From assembly GCA_030432175.1 (NCBI GenBank), contig JAUIHU010000106.1, positions 1 to 10,469 of the forward strand: a stretch of 10,469 nucleotides of DNA. The letters run 5' to 3'. Both the position numbers and the translations under genes were made by a program. This document shows, piece after piece, positions 1 to 6,446 of the stretch; the stretch's first letter is position 1; the number at the start of each line of letters is the position of its first letter. The notes under the pieces are model-generated. The model was not told the origin of the DNA. It saw only the letters and a program-made list of their open reading frames with translations, and made no database searches. The stretch is from Verrucomicrobiia bacterium. Its GTDB lineage: Bacteria; Verrucomicrobiota; Verrucomicrobiia; Limisphaerales; JAUIHU01.

Positions 1-529
1 GGTGTTCATCAGTCGCGGTCAGGTCTTTCTTTCCACCGTAGCCGGTAGTCTGAAACCATTTCATTTGCTCTTTTGGAATCGGCCAATTCCATCCCAGATG
101 CCATTTGCCGATACAGGCGGTGTGGTATCCTTTGGACTTGGCTAGACTGGCAATGGTCAAGCGTTCGGGAGTGATCAATGGTTTTCCCCATAACGAAACA
201 ATGCCCCGCTGCAGACGCGAACGCCAATGGTAACGTCCGGTCAAAATCGTATAGCGCGAAGGTGAGCATACACCGGAAGAAGAATGCGCATCCGTAAATC
301 TCATCCCTCCCCTGGCAATGGAATCAATGTGAGGGGTCGGGATTTTTCCGCGATCAGGATTATAACAACTCACATCGCCATAACCCAAATCATCAGCATA
401 CAACACCAGAATATTGGGACGCCCATTCAATGACTCATTAGAGTTGTCTGCAGACACATTGAAAATTGACGTAACGAAAACAAGAGACAGGAACATGAAT
501 TTGATCTGAGACAATCTAAATATTTTCAT
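1..529 (-). CDS. Exported sulfatase, N-terminal part (cut by window edge)
   Basis: This is the first 176 residues of a type I (formylglycine-dependent) sulfatase, which removes sulfate esters, in this setting typically from sulfated glycans. The start at 529 is preceded by AGGA 8 nt upstream. An N-terminal signal peptide is visible: Lys/Arg-rich first ten residues, a hydrophobic stretch at about 11-24, and a likely cleavage after VSA at residue 27, so the enzyme is probably periplasmic or secreted. The alkaline-phosphatase-fold metal site begins with NILVLYADDLGYGD (Asp46, Asp47). The sulfatase signature is CSPSR at 88-92, where Cys88 would be converted to formylglycine; the Cys-x-Pro-x-Arg form suits the aerobic FGE-type enzyme. 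GKWHLG at 141-146 supplies further active-site Lys and His. The C-terminal two thirds lie outside the window. The substrate cannot be predicted. It lies 118 nt downstream of the P450 on the same strand. Confidence 0.93.
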   Translation of the reverse strand, partial: MKIFRLSQIKFMFLSLVFVTSIFNVSADNSNESLNGRPNILVLYADDLGYGDVSCYNPDRGKIPTPHIDSIARGGMRFTDAHSSSGVCSPSRYTILTGRYHWRSRLQRGIVSLWGKPLITPERLTIASLAKSKGYHTACIGKWHLGWNWPIPKEQMKWFQTTGYGGKKDLTATDEH

Positions 530-604
530 TACAATTTCCTAACTATTCGGACAGAATTTGCAGGATCAACAGAAGTGATTGAGCTGAAGCAAATCCCTTC
601 TTAA

Positions 605-628
605 CTTCGCGGCTTAGCGTCTTCGCGT
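605..628. repeat. Three tandem octamers, CTTNGCGN
   Basis: Three contiguous 8-bp units are seen on the plus strand: CTTCGCGG (605-612), CTTAGCGT (613-620) and CTTCGCGT (621-628). On the minus strand this reads as the ACGCGAAG-type pattern, followed in the P450-to-sulfatase direction by more spacer. It is intergenic, between the P450 stop and the sulfatase start. From memory, similar degenerate CGC-AAG octamer arrays occur in intergenic DNA of several environmental bacterial groups; I know of no established function. Confidence 0.5.
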
Positions 629-647
629 GAAACAAAAAAATCCATCT

Positions 648-1799
648 TCAGCCACGCGCAAAACGCGCTTTCAAACTGGAATACCCATTCACCCGCTCAT
701 ACTTCGCCTCTTTTTCCACATGAGGAACAGCTTCGAGAATGGAGAGTCGAACTTGATTCTGAATCAAAGACTGCATCAGAGTCCGCACCACCAGTCGGGC
801 GTGCAAAGCCCCCAGGCAAAGGTGCGGTCCAAACCCGAACGAAAGGTGCGGGTTCGGTTTGCGGTCCAGTCGAATCTCATCCGGATTTTCAAACACCGTC
901 TCATCATGATTGGCAGAAGCCCACCCCATGGAGACGCGTCCTCCTGCCGGAACCTGGACACCTTGAACTTCGGTATCCACCGGACAGACTCGTCCAATAT
1001 GAGTCAGCGGCATGAATACCCGAAAGAATTCTTCACCAGCGTGAACGATCCGTTTGGGATCCTCCCTCAAATAATCCAATCCTTCCGGATGTTCAGCAAA
1101 GTAGGCAATGATGTTAGAGATACTGTGAATGATCGTATCCCGCCCGCCAGCAAAAGCCAGATTGGCAAAGCCCATGATTTCTTCCCGAGTCAGTCTGCGA
1201 CCCTGGTATTCCGCCTGAGTCAATGCGCTGAAAAAGTCCTCGCCTGGATTTGCTTCCGCTTCATCAAACTTACGATGAAGATAGGACTCCAAAGTGTCAC
1301 CCTTCTTCGCCAGAGCGCCATCCACTTTGAAAACATGAATCCCCCACCCAATCCAAGTATCCGCCTCTTTTTCAGAGACATTCAACAAATAAGTCAGCGC
1401 ATGAGATTGGATCGGCAAAGCGAAATCATTCACCACTTCCAGAATTTCCTTATCAAGGGCGAGATCCAACTGTCTTTGAATCAAAGACTCCACCTGACTG
1501 ACCATCTCCGGCAACTTGGGACGTTGAAAGAACGGTTCAACAATGGCTCGATATTCAGTGTGTTCCGGGGGATTGGTTTCAATCGGCAACTGCCGCATCG
1601 AACGCACTGATTCTTCAGAAGGGATCGGCACGCGAAAAGGCGCATCTGAACTGAAAGTCTCCCAATCCCGAGTCGCCTTTCTGACATCGGCATGCCGAAG
1701 CAGCATCGGCACCTCTTCGCCCTGGAATGGGCACTTCAACACGCCATCCTGCTGTCGCGCTTCGCGGAACGGATCCCGAGGGTTGTTTGCTTGTGTCAT
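648..1799 (-). CDS. Cytochrome P450, class I bacterial type
   Basis: A soluble 383-residue heme-thiolate monooxygenase, the normal length for a bacterial P450, with no membrane anchor and no fused reductase. All diagnostic motifs are present. NPPEHTEYR at 76-84 is the C-helix motif, with Arg84 positioned for a heme propionate. AGGRDT at 217-222 is the I-helix oxygen-activation motif, here with a single Thr. The K-helix ExxR is at Glu257-Arg260. The heme loop FGFGPHLCLG at 321-330 has Cys328 as the axial ligand. No ferredoxin or ferredoxin reductase gene is visible in the window, so electron partners must be encoded elsewhere. The substrate is unknown. The sulfatase downstream on the same strand makes carbohydrate O-demethylation an attractive but unproven role. 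The ATG at 1799 has no strong Shine-Dalgarno sequence and starts 27 nt from the large inverted repeat, so that repeat would lie in the 5' leader or promoter region. Confidence 0.94.
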   Translation of the reverse strand: MTQANNPRDPFREARQQDGVLKCPFQGEEVPMLLRHADVRKATRDWETFSSDAPFRVPIPSEESVRSMRQLPIETNPPEHTEYRAIVEPFFQRPKLPEMVSQVESLIQRQLDLALDKEILEVVNDFALPIQSHALTYLLNVSEKEADTWIGWGIHVFKVDGALAKKGDTLESYLHRKFDEAEANPGEDFFSALTQAEYQGRRLTREEIMGFANLAFAGGRDTIIHSISNIIAYFAEHPEGLDYLREDPKRIVHAGEEFFRVFMPLTHIGRVCPVDTEVQGVQVPAGGRVSMGWASANHDETVFENPDEIRLDRKPNPHLSFGFGPHLCLGALHARLVVRTLMQSLIQNQVRLSILEAVPHVEKEAKYERVNGYSSLKARFARG

Positions 1800-1825
1800 G
1801 ATGAACCCGATAATGATCTATTTTT

Positions 1826-1898
1826 GGGGGTCAGTCAAAGAATCTTGACAAAAGTTAGCCTTGGCTAAAGTAGTGTCAAGATTCTTTGACTGACCCCC
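1826..1898. repeat. 73-nt inverted repeat with perfect 25-bp arms
   Basis: The left arm (1826-1850) begins GGGGGTCAG and ends CTTGACA; the right arm (1874-1898) is its exact reverse complement. Inside is a second short stem, TTAGCC (1855-1860) and GGCTAA (1863-1868), around a TT loop, so the whole element can fold as one long hairpin with a small internal bulge. It fills most of the 122-nt gap between two divergent starts (P450 at 1799 and PanB-like at 1922). No T-tract follows either arm, so it does not look like an intrinsic terminator. No target-site duplication is seen at its borders. The GGGGTCAG head resembles, from memory, REP-type palindromes mobilised by REP-associated tyrosine transposases (Y1 family). 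A non-autonomous element is the best guess; a regulatory hairpin is the alternative. Confidence 0.85.
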
Positions 1899-1921
1899 TT
1901 GGAAATATTAGAATCCGCTGC

Positions 1922-2743
1922 ATGCTGAGACCACGAAAGAAATATACGGTTTATGATTTGCAACAGCTGAAGGGCAAGCGCGTATTGACGCACATCCATG
2001 TCAAATCTCCGGAAGAGGCCGCTGCGGCGGAGGAAGCGGGAGTGGATCTGATGAGCTGCAGTTTTGATTCTCCCGATTCGCAGGCAAGATTACCGTTGCT
2101 GGTGGCGGCGGCGCCAAACAGTTTTCTTTCAGGCGCTACACCGCATGGGATGGCCAGCGCCGAGGAGGCGATTCGTGTTGGATTTCTGGCTTTGGAACGG
2201 GGAGCGAGTTCGGTTTACTGCTCGGCCAGTCCGAAGATTATTGAAGCGATGGCGAGGGAAGGGATTCCGGTGGTGGGACATTTGGGATTGGTGCCAAGGC
2301 ATGTGACCTGGACAAATTACCGGGCGATTGGAAAAACGACCGAAGAAGCTGAGGCTCTTTATCGGAAAATAAAAGATTTGGAAAACGCAGGAGCGTATGC
2401 GGCTGAATTGGAATGTGTGCCTCATCGCCTGGCTTCATTTCTTTCATCTCAGACAAAAATGCTGATGATGTCTTTGGGATCAGGAACCGGATGCGACACT
2501 CAGTTTCTTTTTTCTGATGATATTCTCTGTGATTATGACGAACGACTTCCTCGTCATGCCAAGGCCTATCGGAATTTCGCCGAGGAATATCGTCGCCTTC
2601 AAAAAGAGCGAATTGCTGCTTTTCGCGAGTACATCAGCGATGTCAAATCAGGTCAGTTTCCTGAGAAAAGCCATCTGATAGAGATGGAGGAATCGCAGCT
2701 AACGGACTTTATTGAGCGCATTCATTGGGAGTCTGAAGATTGA
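1922..2743 (+). CDS. PanB-like protein (ketopantoate hydroxymethyltransferase fold, altered active site)
   Basis: A 273-residue TIM-barrel-type protein that aligns along its length with PanB, the enzyme that hydroxymethylates ketoisovalerate for pantothenate synthesis. Shared stretches are GIPVVGHLGLVPR (around residues 114-126, His120), the TEEAEALYRKIKDLENAGAYAAELECVP block with Glu164 matching the PanB catalytic base, and the C-terminal REYISDVKSGQFP. The metal and substrate site is not kept. PanB Asp84 of the ADxPF motif aligns with Ala72 (ATPH), and the KxEG motif (E. coli Lys112/Glu114) is replaced by YCSA (Tyr99/Ser101). The Asp-Ser of the first metal motif may survive as Asp49-Ser50, with a one-residue shift. 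It is therefore probably a paralogue with a different reaction, or inactive as PanB. The ATG at 1922 is preferred over an in-frame TTG at 1886, which lies inside the inverted repeat. No clear ribosome-binding site precedes it. The neighbour downstream is convergent. Confidence 0.82.
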   Translation: MLRPRKKYTVYDLQQLKGKRVLTHIHVKSPEEAAAAEEAGVDLMSCSFDSPDSQARLPLLVAAAPNSFLSGATPHGMASAEEAIRVGFLALERGASSVYCSASPKIIEAMAREGIPVVGHLGLVPRHVTWTNYRAIGKTTEEAEALYRKIKDLENAGAYAAELECVPHRLASFLSSQTKMLMMSLGSGTGCDTQFLFSDDILCDYDERLPRHAKAYRNFAEEYRRLQKERIAAFREYISDVKSGQFPEKSHLIEMEESQLTDFIERIHWESED

Positions 2744-2756
2744 AAAAACAAACTAT

Positions 2757-4295
2757 CTAGAGCCTTTCTTCTGAAGATGAAGCCAGGGTAATCCAGGCGG
2801 TTTCTCGATTGGGGTCAGCTATAAAAATCCCAATCAGCTGGCCTGTTTCAGCGCTCACTGCTACTGATCCCTGGTAGGAGGTAATATCTTCACCCCAGGC
2901 CTGAATCCAACTCCAATCAGCGGCCATAAAAACCCATGCGCCGGTCTCCGCAATGAGGTGGGACTTGCTGATAAAATGTGGCTTCAATTTTTCTCCCATT
3001 CCATTGATATAAGGGATTAACCATACGTTGATTGGCTGACTGGGCTGGTTCTCCTGCTGTGAAATCCAAAGCGCTTTACTGCGTTCGGCCTGCTGCTTGA
3101 TTTGACTCCAGACAGGTTCAGCTGGCGCCCACAACCCAACACCTCTCCGCTTCCAAAGAAACTTTCCACCTCCTGTGATTTCGATCCCAAGCGCAGGTAA
3201 AACCGGAGGTGTAGCCGCCGCTGGATCCAGATCTTCCAAAAATTCTTGAGGTCCAAGGATTCCCTGATCGGTCACTAATACATTGCCAACACGCTCTTCT
3301 CTGCTGGTTATTAAATAATAATCCTTTAACCAGATCCGCTTCACTGCGATGGACTGAGGATGGCTCTCTGGAAGTGGAATGGATGATAATGGAATGGATG
3401 GCTGCCACTCGGTCCAAGAAGCTTCCGGTCTGGAATGCAATATAAACCGCGTACCAGGTCTGGCTTGCGCTTTTGGTGAATTGGGCGTTGCCAAAGCGAC
3501 TCCACCACTGACAAGTGTTTGGATTGAATCCAGGCTCAACGACAATCCATCCATCAACCCAGCCTGGATTCGGAATCCGCTAGCGTTCCAAAAGACACTG
3601 TTCTCTCTAATCAGAGTTTTGTATTCTGGTAGAACATATGCCTTCGCCACAACACCGCTGGCGTCGTCTGCGAGTTTTACACTTAACAAAGCTCCTATTG
3701 GAATTTGGCGATAAAGTAGAGGAGCGCCAGCACGGAGCCCTCCCCTTTGATTGGCTCTGAGTTGAATTTCTAATCCTCCAGCGGGCAGCGTGGCTCGAAT
3801 AGGAGCAGATTCCAGTCCAATAAATTCGACTGTTCTCGAATCCACTGCGGTACGCTGAAGCGTAGAGTCCTCTTCATTGTCGACCGGCAATGCGGCGATA
3901 TATCTGGCGCCAATCACAGTATCTAATCCTTCAATCCCTGAAAGATCAATCTGCGGTCGAACAATCCAGAATCTCGTGCCAGCTCTTGCCAGAGCCCGTG
4001 ATTCAGAGTTCAAACGTGCGTGGACCCAAACTTTTTCCAGACTTTTATCCAAATGAGCTTCTTCAACATACCCGACATTCAGTCCCAGGAATTTGATCTG
4101 ATCCCCGGTTTTAATTCCATGTCCGGCTTGAAACTGGATCTTGATAGGAATTCCACGCTGTTGATACACATTATACCCTGCCCAGCATAAAACGAGCACA
4201 GCCAGAAGAACAGGGGTCCAGGACCAAAAACTTCCGGAGCGACTGGATTGTTTTTTAGCGCAAGGAAGGACTTCATGGGGAGATTCTGTGTTCAT
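2757..4295 (-). CDS. pqiB: PqiB-like MCE-domain protein with atypical C-terminal domain
   Basis: A 512-residue inner-membrane-anchored periplasmic protein of the MlaD/PqiB (MCE) family, whose members form tunnels that move lipids across the envelope. One transmembrane helix spans about residues 26-44, after a short basic cytoplasmic tail. MCE domain 1 covers about 49-137 and contains the PqiB-type phrase RFWIVRPQIDLSGIEGLDT followed by GARYIAALP. MCE domain 2 covers about 172-275, with the matching VFWNASGFRI...GLSLSLDSIQTLVSGGVAL. E. coli PqiB has a third MCE domain; here the last 200 or so residues are different. They contain GNVLVTDQGILG (about 337-348) and GSVAVSAETGQLIGIFI (476-492), faintly like the first and last strands of a trypsin-like fold, but without recognisable catalytic His, Asp or Ser. 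The expected partner, PqiA, lies 3.7 kb upstream on the same strand. No strong ribosome-binding site is seen at the ATG. Confidence 0.87.
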   Translation of the reverse strand: MNTESPHEVLPCAKKQSSRSGSFWSWTPVLLAVLVLCWAGYNVYQQRGIPIKIQFQAGHGIKTGDQIKFLGLNVGYVEEAHLDKSLEKVWVHARLNSESRALARAGTRFWIVRPQIDLSGIEGLDTVIGARYIAALPVDNEEDSTLQRTAVDSRTVEFIGLESAPIRATLPAGGLEIQLRANQRGGLRAGAPLLYRQIPIGALLSVKLADDASGVVAKAYVLPEYKTLIRENSVFWNASGFRIQAGLMDGLSLSLDSIQTLVSGGVALATPNSPKAQARPGTRFILHSRPEASWTEWQPSIPLSSIPLPESHPQSIAVKRIWLKDYYLITSREERVGNVLVTDQGILGPQEFLEDLDPAAATPPVLPALGIEITGGGKFLWKRRGVGLWAPAEPVWSQIKQQAERSKALWISQQENQPSQPINVWLIPYINGMGEKLKPHFISKSHLIAETGAWVFMAADWSWIQAWGEDITSYQGSVAVSAETGQLIGIFIADPNRETAWITLASSSEERL

Positions 4296-4476
4296 TGGAG
4301 TGAGTTGGAATCAATTCAATGTAGAAATCCTACCACATCGGAAAAACAAGCACACCTTATTATAATAATCCCACAATGAGATATCCTCAATACGGGGTAA
4401 ACACGTCAAAAGATCTGTCAAACTAGCCGAAACGACCAGGTGGCATGTGTCGTGCTATTTAATTTTTGTTATTTTG
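4296..4476. promoter_or_regulatory. Divergent intergenic region with overlapping -10-like boxes
   Basis: This AT-rich gap separates the divergent PqiB-like and glutaminase genes and should hold promoters for both. TATAAT occurs on the plus strand at 4361-4366, and an overlapping TATAAT occurs on the minus strand over 4364-4359. No good TTGACA match sits 16-18 bp upstream of either box. A minus-strand TTGACA (4422-4417) exists but lacks a good -10 at normal spacing. AGGTGG at 4438-4443 is the only Shine-Dalgarno-like sequence near the plus-strand gene. The promoter positions are guesses from consensus matching only. Confidence 0.35.
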
Positions 4477-6420
4477 ATGCGGAAATACAACACAGCAAAC
4501 GATGTATCGCCTGGCATGGATTGCACAAAGAATATGCAATCATCAATGCATGAACTGTACGATAAATACTTTTCTGTCCGTGACGGAAGGACCAGCTCTG
4601 CGGCGATAAGATCCCCCGGCGTGTCTTCAGATAGTTTTGGATTGAGCTGCGTTTCTGCAGATGGGGGCGCCTATGGTTTAGGTGATTCAGAAGTGCAGTT
4701 TCCGGCCTTGTCGCTGGTCAAACCGCTGATCTACGGACTCGCTTTGGAAGACAACGGATTACAAGCTGTTCGAGAAAAGATTGGAGTAGAACCAACAGGA
4801 ACCGCATTTGACGGATTGCTGAATCAAAGCGAGTTATCACAAAAGCGATTCAATCCAATGGTTAATCTCGGAGCCATCGCAGTCACCAGCATGGTTGCGG
4901 GGAAAAGTTTTGATGAAAAACAGAAGCGCATCCTCAGCATGGTTGAGCGATTCACTGGACGGGAAGTCGTTGTTAGTCGCGAGATGATTCAACATCGACG
5001 CAAGAAGATTTCCTACAACCGCGCACAGGCTTATTACATGGAAAGTGAAGGACTTCTGAGTGATTCCGTAGAAGCCAGTGTAGAGTTGTATGATTTTCAG
5101 TGTTCCATCCTTCTTACTTGTCGGGACCTCGCTACAATAGCAGCCGCACTGGCCAATGGAGGCATCAATCCAGTTACCCGTAAGCGAGCAATAGCAGGAG
5201 AATGGGTGAAGAATATCCTGAGCGTCATGTTTACCAGCGGGCTTTATGATGATTCCGGGCAATGGGCGCACCGAGTAGGAACACCAGCTAAAAGCGGATT
5301 AGCCGGGGCGATCTGGATGGTTTCACCTGGCGCTTATGGAGCCGCTGTTTTCTCACCCAAACTGAACTCGAATTCTAAAAGTCTTAGAGGACAACAGGTT
5401 TTGACGGAGTTATCCGATCGACTTAAGTCTCACGTCTTTCATGGTGAACGTCCCGCGTCACCTTCAAAAAATCAGTCCTTCAGCAGCAAACGGCGTACCT
5501 CGGTGGCATCCATTCTAGGTCAGCTGCATACGGAATATTCCTCTTTGAAGGAAGGTAAGCCTTACGTGTGTGATCCTTCAGTCAGTCAGATTGATCCTGC
5601 TCGTTTTGGTATTTGCGCTGTGGACGTGGATGGACGCGCTATTGGTGTCGGCGACTGGCAGTACCCCTTCCTGATTCAATCCATTTCCAAGGTATTCGTA
5701 TACGGACAAGCCCTGGAAGATCATGGGCGTGATTACGTGCATCGGCGAGTGGATGTCGAACCGTCAGGGGCGCCTTATGATGCAATTATCAAGCTGGAGC
5801 AAAAATCCAAACGCCCGTTCAATCCAATGGTCAATACTGGCGGCATCGCAACCACCAGCATGATCAAAGGGAAAACTCGAGGTCAACGCTTACAGCGAAT
5901 TCTGGACATGTATGGCAAATACATGGGGCGTGAAGTCGCTCTGGATGCGCCAGCGTTTCTGGCAGAACAGCAAACCGGAGACCGCAACCGGGCCATTTCC
6001 TACCTCTTGCGCCATTTTGGAATGATGAACGGATCCGTAGATGACGCTTTGGATCTATACCTGCAGCAGTGCAGTGTTCGAGTCACAGCAAAAGACCTGG
6101 CTGTCATGGCTGCTACTTTGGCCAGCGGAGGAGTAAATCCACTGACGGGAGCGCGCGCGATTTCGGCTGAGTATGTTCAGGATTTGCTCAGCGTCATGCA
6201 TACTTGCGGTATGTACGACTTTGCAGGAGCCTGGGCTTATGAAGTTGGATTTCCCGCCAAGAGTGGAGTGGGAGGAGGAATCATAGCTGTGGCGCCGGGG
6301 CGAATGGGACTCGCGGTGTTTTCACCGCCATTGGATGAAAGAGGGAACAGTGTCCGGGGGATTCGTGTTTTTGAAGCTCTATCCCGAAAGTTGAAGTTAC
6401 ATATTTTTGACAAACACTAA
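4477..6420 (+). CDS. glsA: Tandem double-domain glutaminase (GlsA family)
   Basis: Glutaminases of this serine-dependent, beta-lactamase-like family hydrolyse glutamine to glutamate and ammonia and are normally about 310 residues with one domain; this protein of about 647 residues has two. Counting from the GTG at 4447 as residue 1, domain 1 spans about 35-330 and domain 2 about 352-655. Equivalent motifs sit exactly 323 residues apart: SxxK at Ser89/Lys92 and Ser412/Lys415, FNPMVN at 135-140 and 458-463, YxxQCS at 215-220 and 538-543, PAKSG at 280-284 and 603-607. Domain 2 also has EQQTGDRN and CGMYDFAG and looks near-canonical. Domain 1 has lost the Glu that binds the substrate amino group (human GLS Glu381 aligns with Arg184). 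The start is uncertain: ATG at 4477 is chosen, but GTG 4447, ATG 4516 and ATG 4534 are all possible, and homology begins only near 4549. There is no signal peptide, so it is probably cytoplasmic. asnB follows after 26 nt, suggesting an operon. Confidence 0.9.
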   Translation: MRKYNTANDVSPGMDCTKNMQSSMHELYDKYFSVRDGRTSSAAIRSPGVSSDSFGLSCVSADGGAYGLGDSEVQFPALSLVKPLIYGLALEDNGLQAVREKIGVEPTGTAFDGLLNQSELSQKRFNPMVNLGAIAVTSMVAGKSFDEKQKRILSMVERFTGREVVVSREMIQHRRKKISYNRAQAYYMESEGLLSDSVEASVELYDFQCSILLTCRDLATIAAALANGGINPVTRKRAIAGEWVKNILSVMFTSGLYDDSGQWAHRVGTPAKSGLAGAIWMVSPGAYGAAVFSPKLNSNSKSLRGQQVLTELSDRLKSHVFHGERPASPSKNQSFSSKRRTSVASILGQLHTEYSSLKEGKPYVCDPSVSQIDPARFGICAVDVDGRAIGVGDWQYPFLIQSISKVFVYGQALEDHGRDYVHRRVDVEPSGAPYDAIIKLEQKSKRPFNPMVNTGGIATTSMIKGKTRGQRLQRILDMYGKYMGREVALDAPAFLAEQQTGDRNRAISYLLRHFGMMNGSVDDALDLYLQQCSVRVTAKDLAVMAATLASGGVNPLTGARAISAEYVQDLLSVMHTCGMYDFAGAWAYEVGFPAKSGVGGGIIAVAPGRMGLAVFSPPLDERGNSVRGIRVFEALSRKLKLHIFDKH

Positions 6421-6446
6421 ATCAGTATCGAAAAGAATACAAAATT

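Noticed and set aside
627..1610. 327-residue open frame on the plus strand opposite the P450
   Set aside because: It is antisense to a gene with all P450 motifs, its translation is rich in Arg/His/Ser without recognisable domains, and it has no independent support.
1826..1898. Intrinsic terminator
   Set aside because: It lies between divergent gene starts, not after a gene, and neither arm is followed by a T-tract.
1886..1921. TTG start extending the PanB-like protein by 12 residues
   Set aside because: The TTG and the next codons fall inside the right arm of the inverted repeat, and PanB homology begins only after the ATG at 1922.
2807..2819. Second GGGGTCAG near 2811 as another repeat copy
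   Set aside because: Only the short core matches; it is inside the PqiB-like coding region and has no inverted partner.
3118..3417. Open frames antisense to or overlapping the PqiB-like gene
   Set aside because: They are out-of-frame shadows of a gene whose MCE motifs run continuously in one frame.
4447..4476. GTG start for the double glutaminase
   Set aside because: The extra residues are hydrophobic and unlike glutaminase N-termini, and the nearby AGGTGG is only 3 nt from the GTG; it cannot be fully excluded.
4837..5271. 144-residue minus-strand open frame inside the glutaminase gene
   Set aside because: It is antisense to conserved glutaminase motifs, with no domain or ribosome-binding site of its own.
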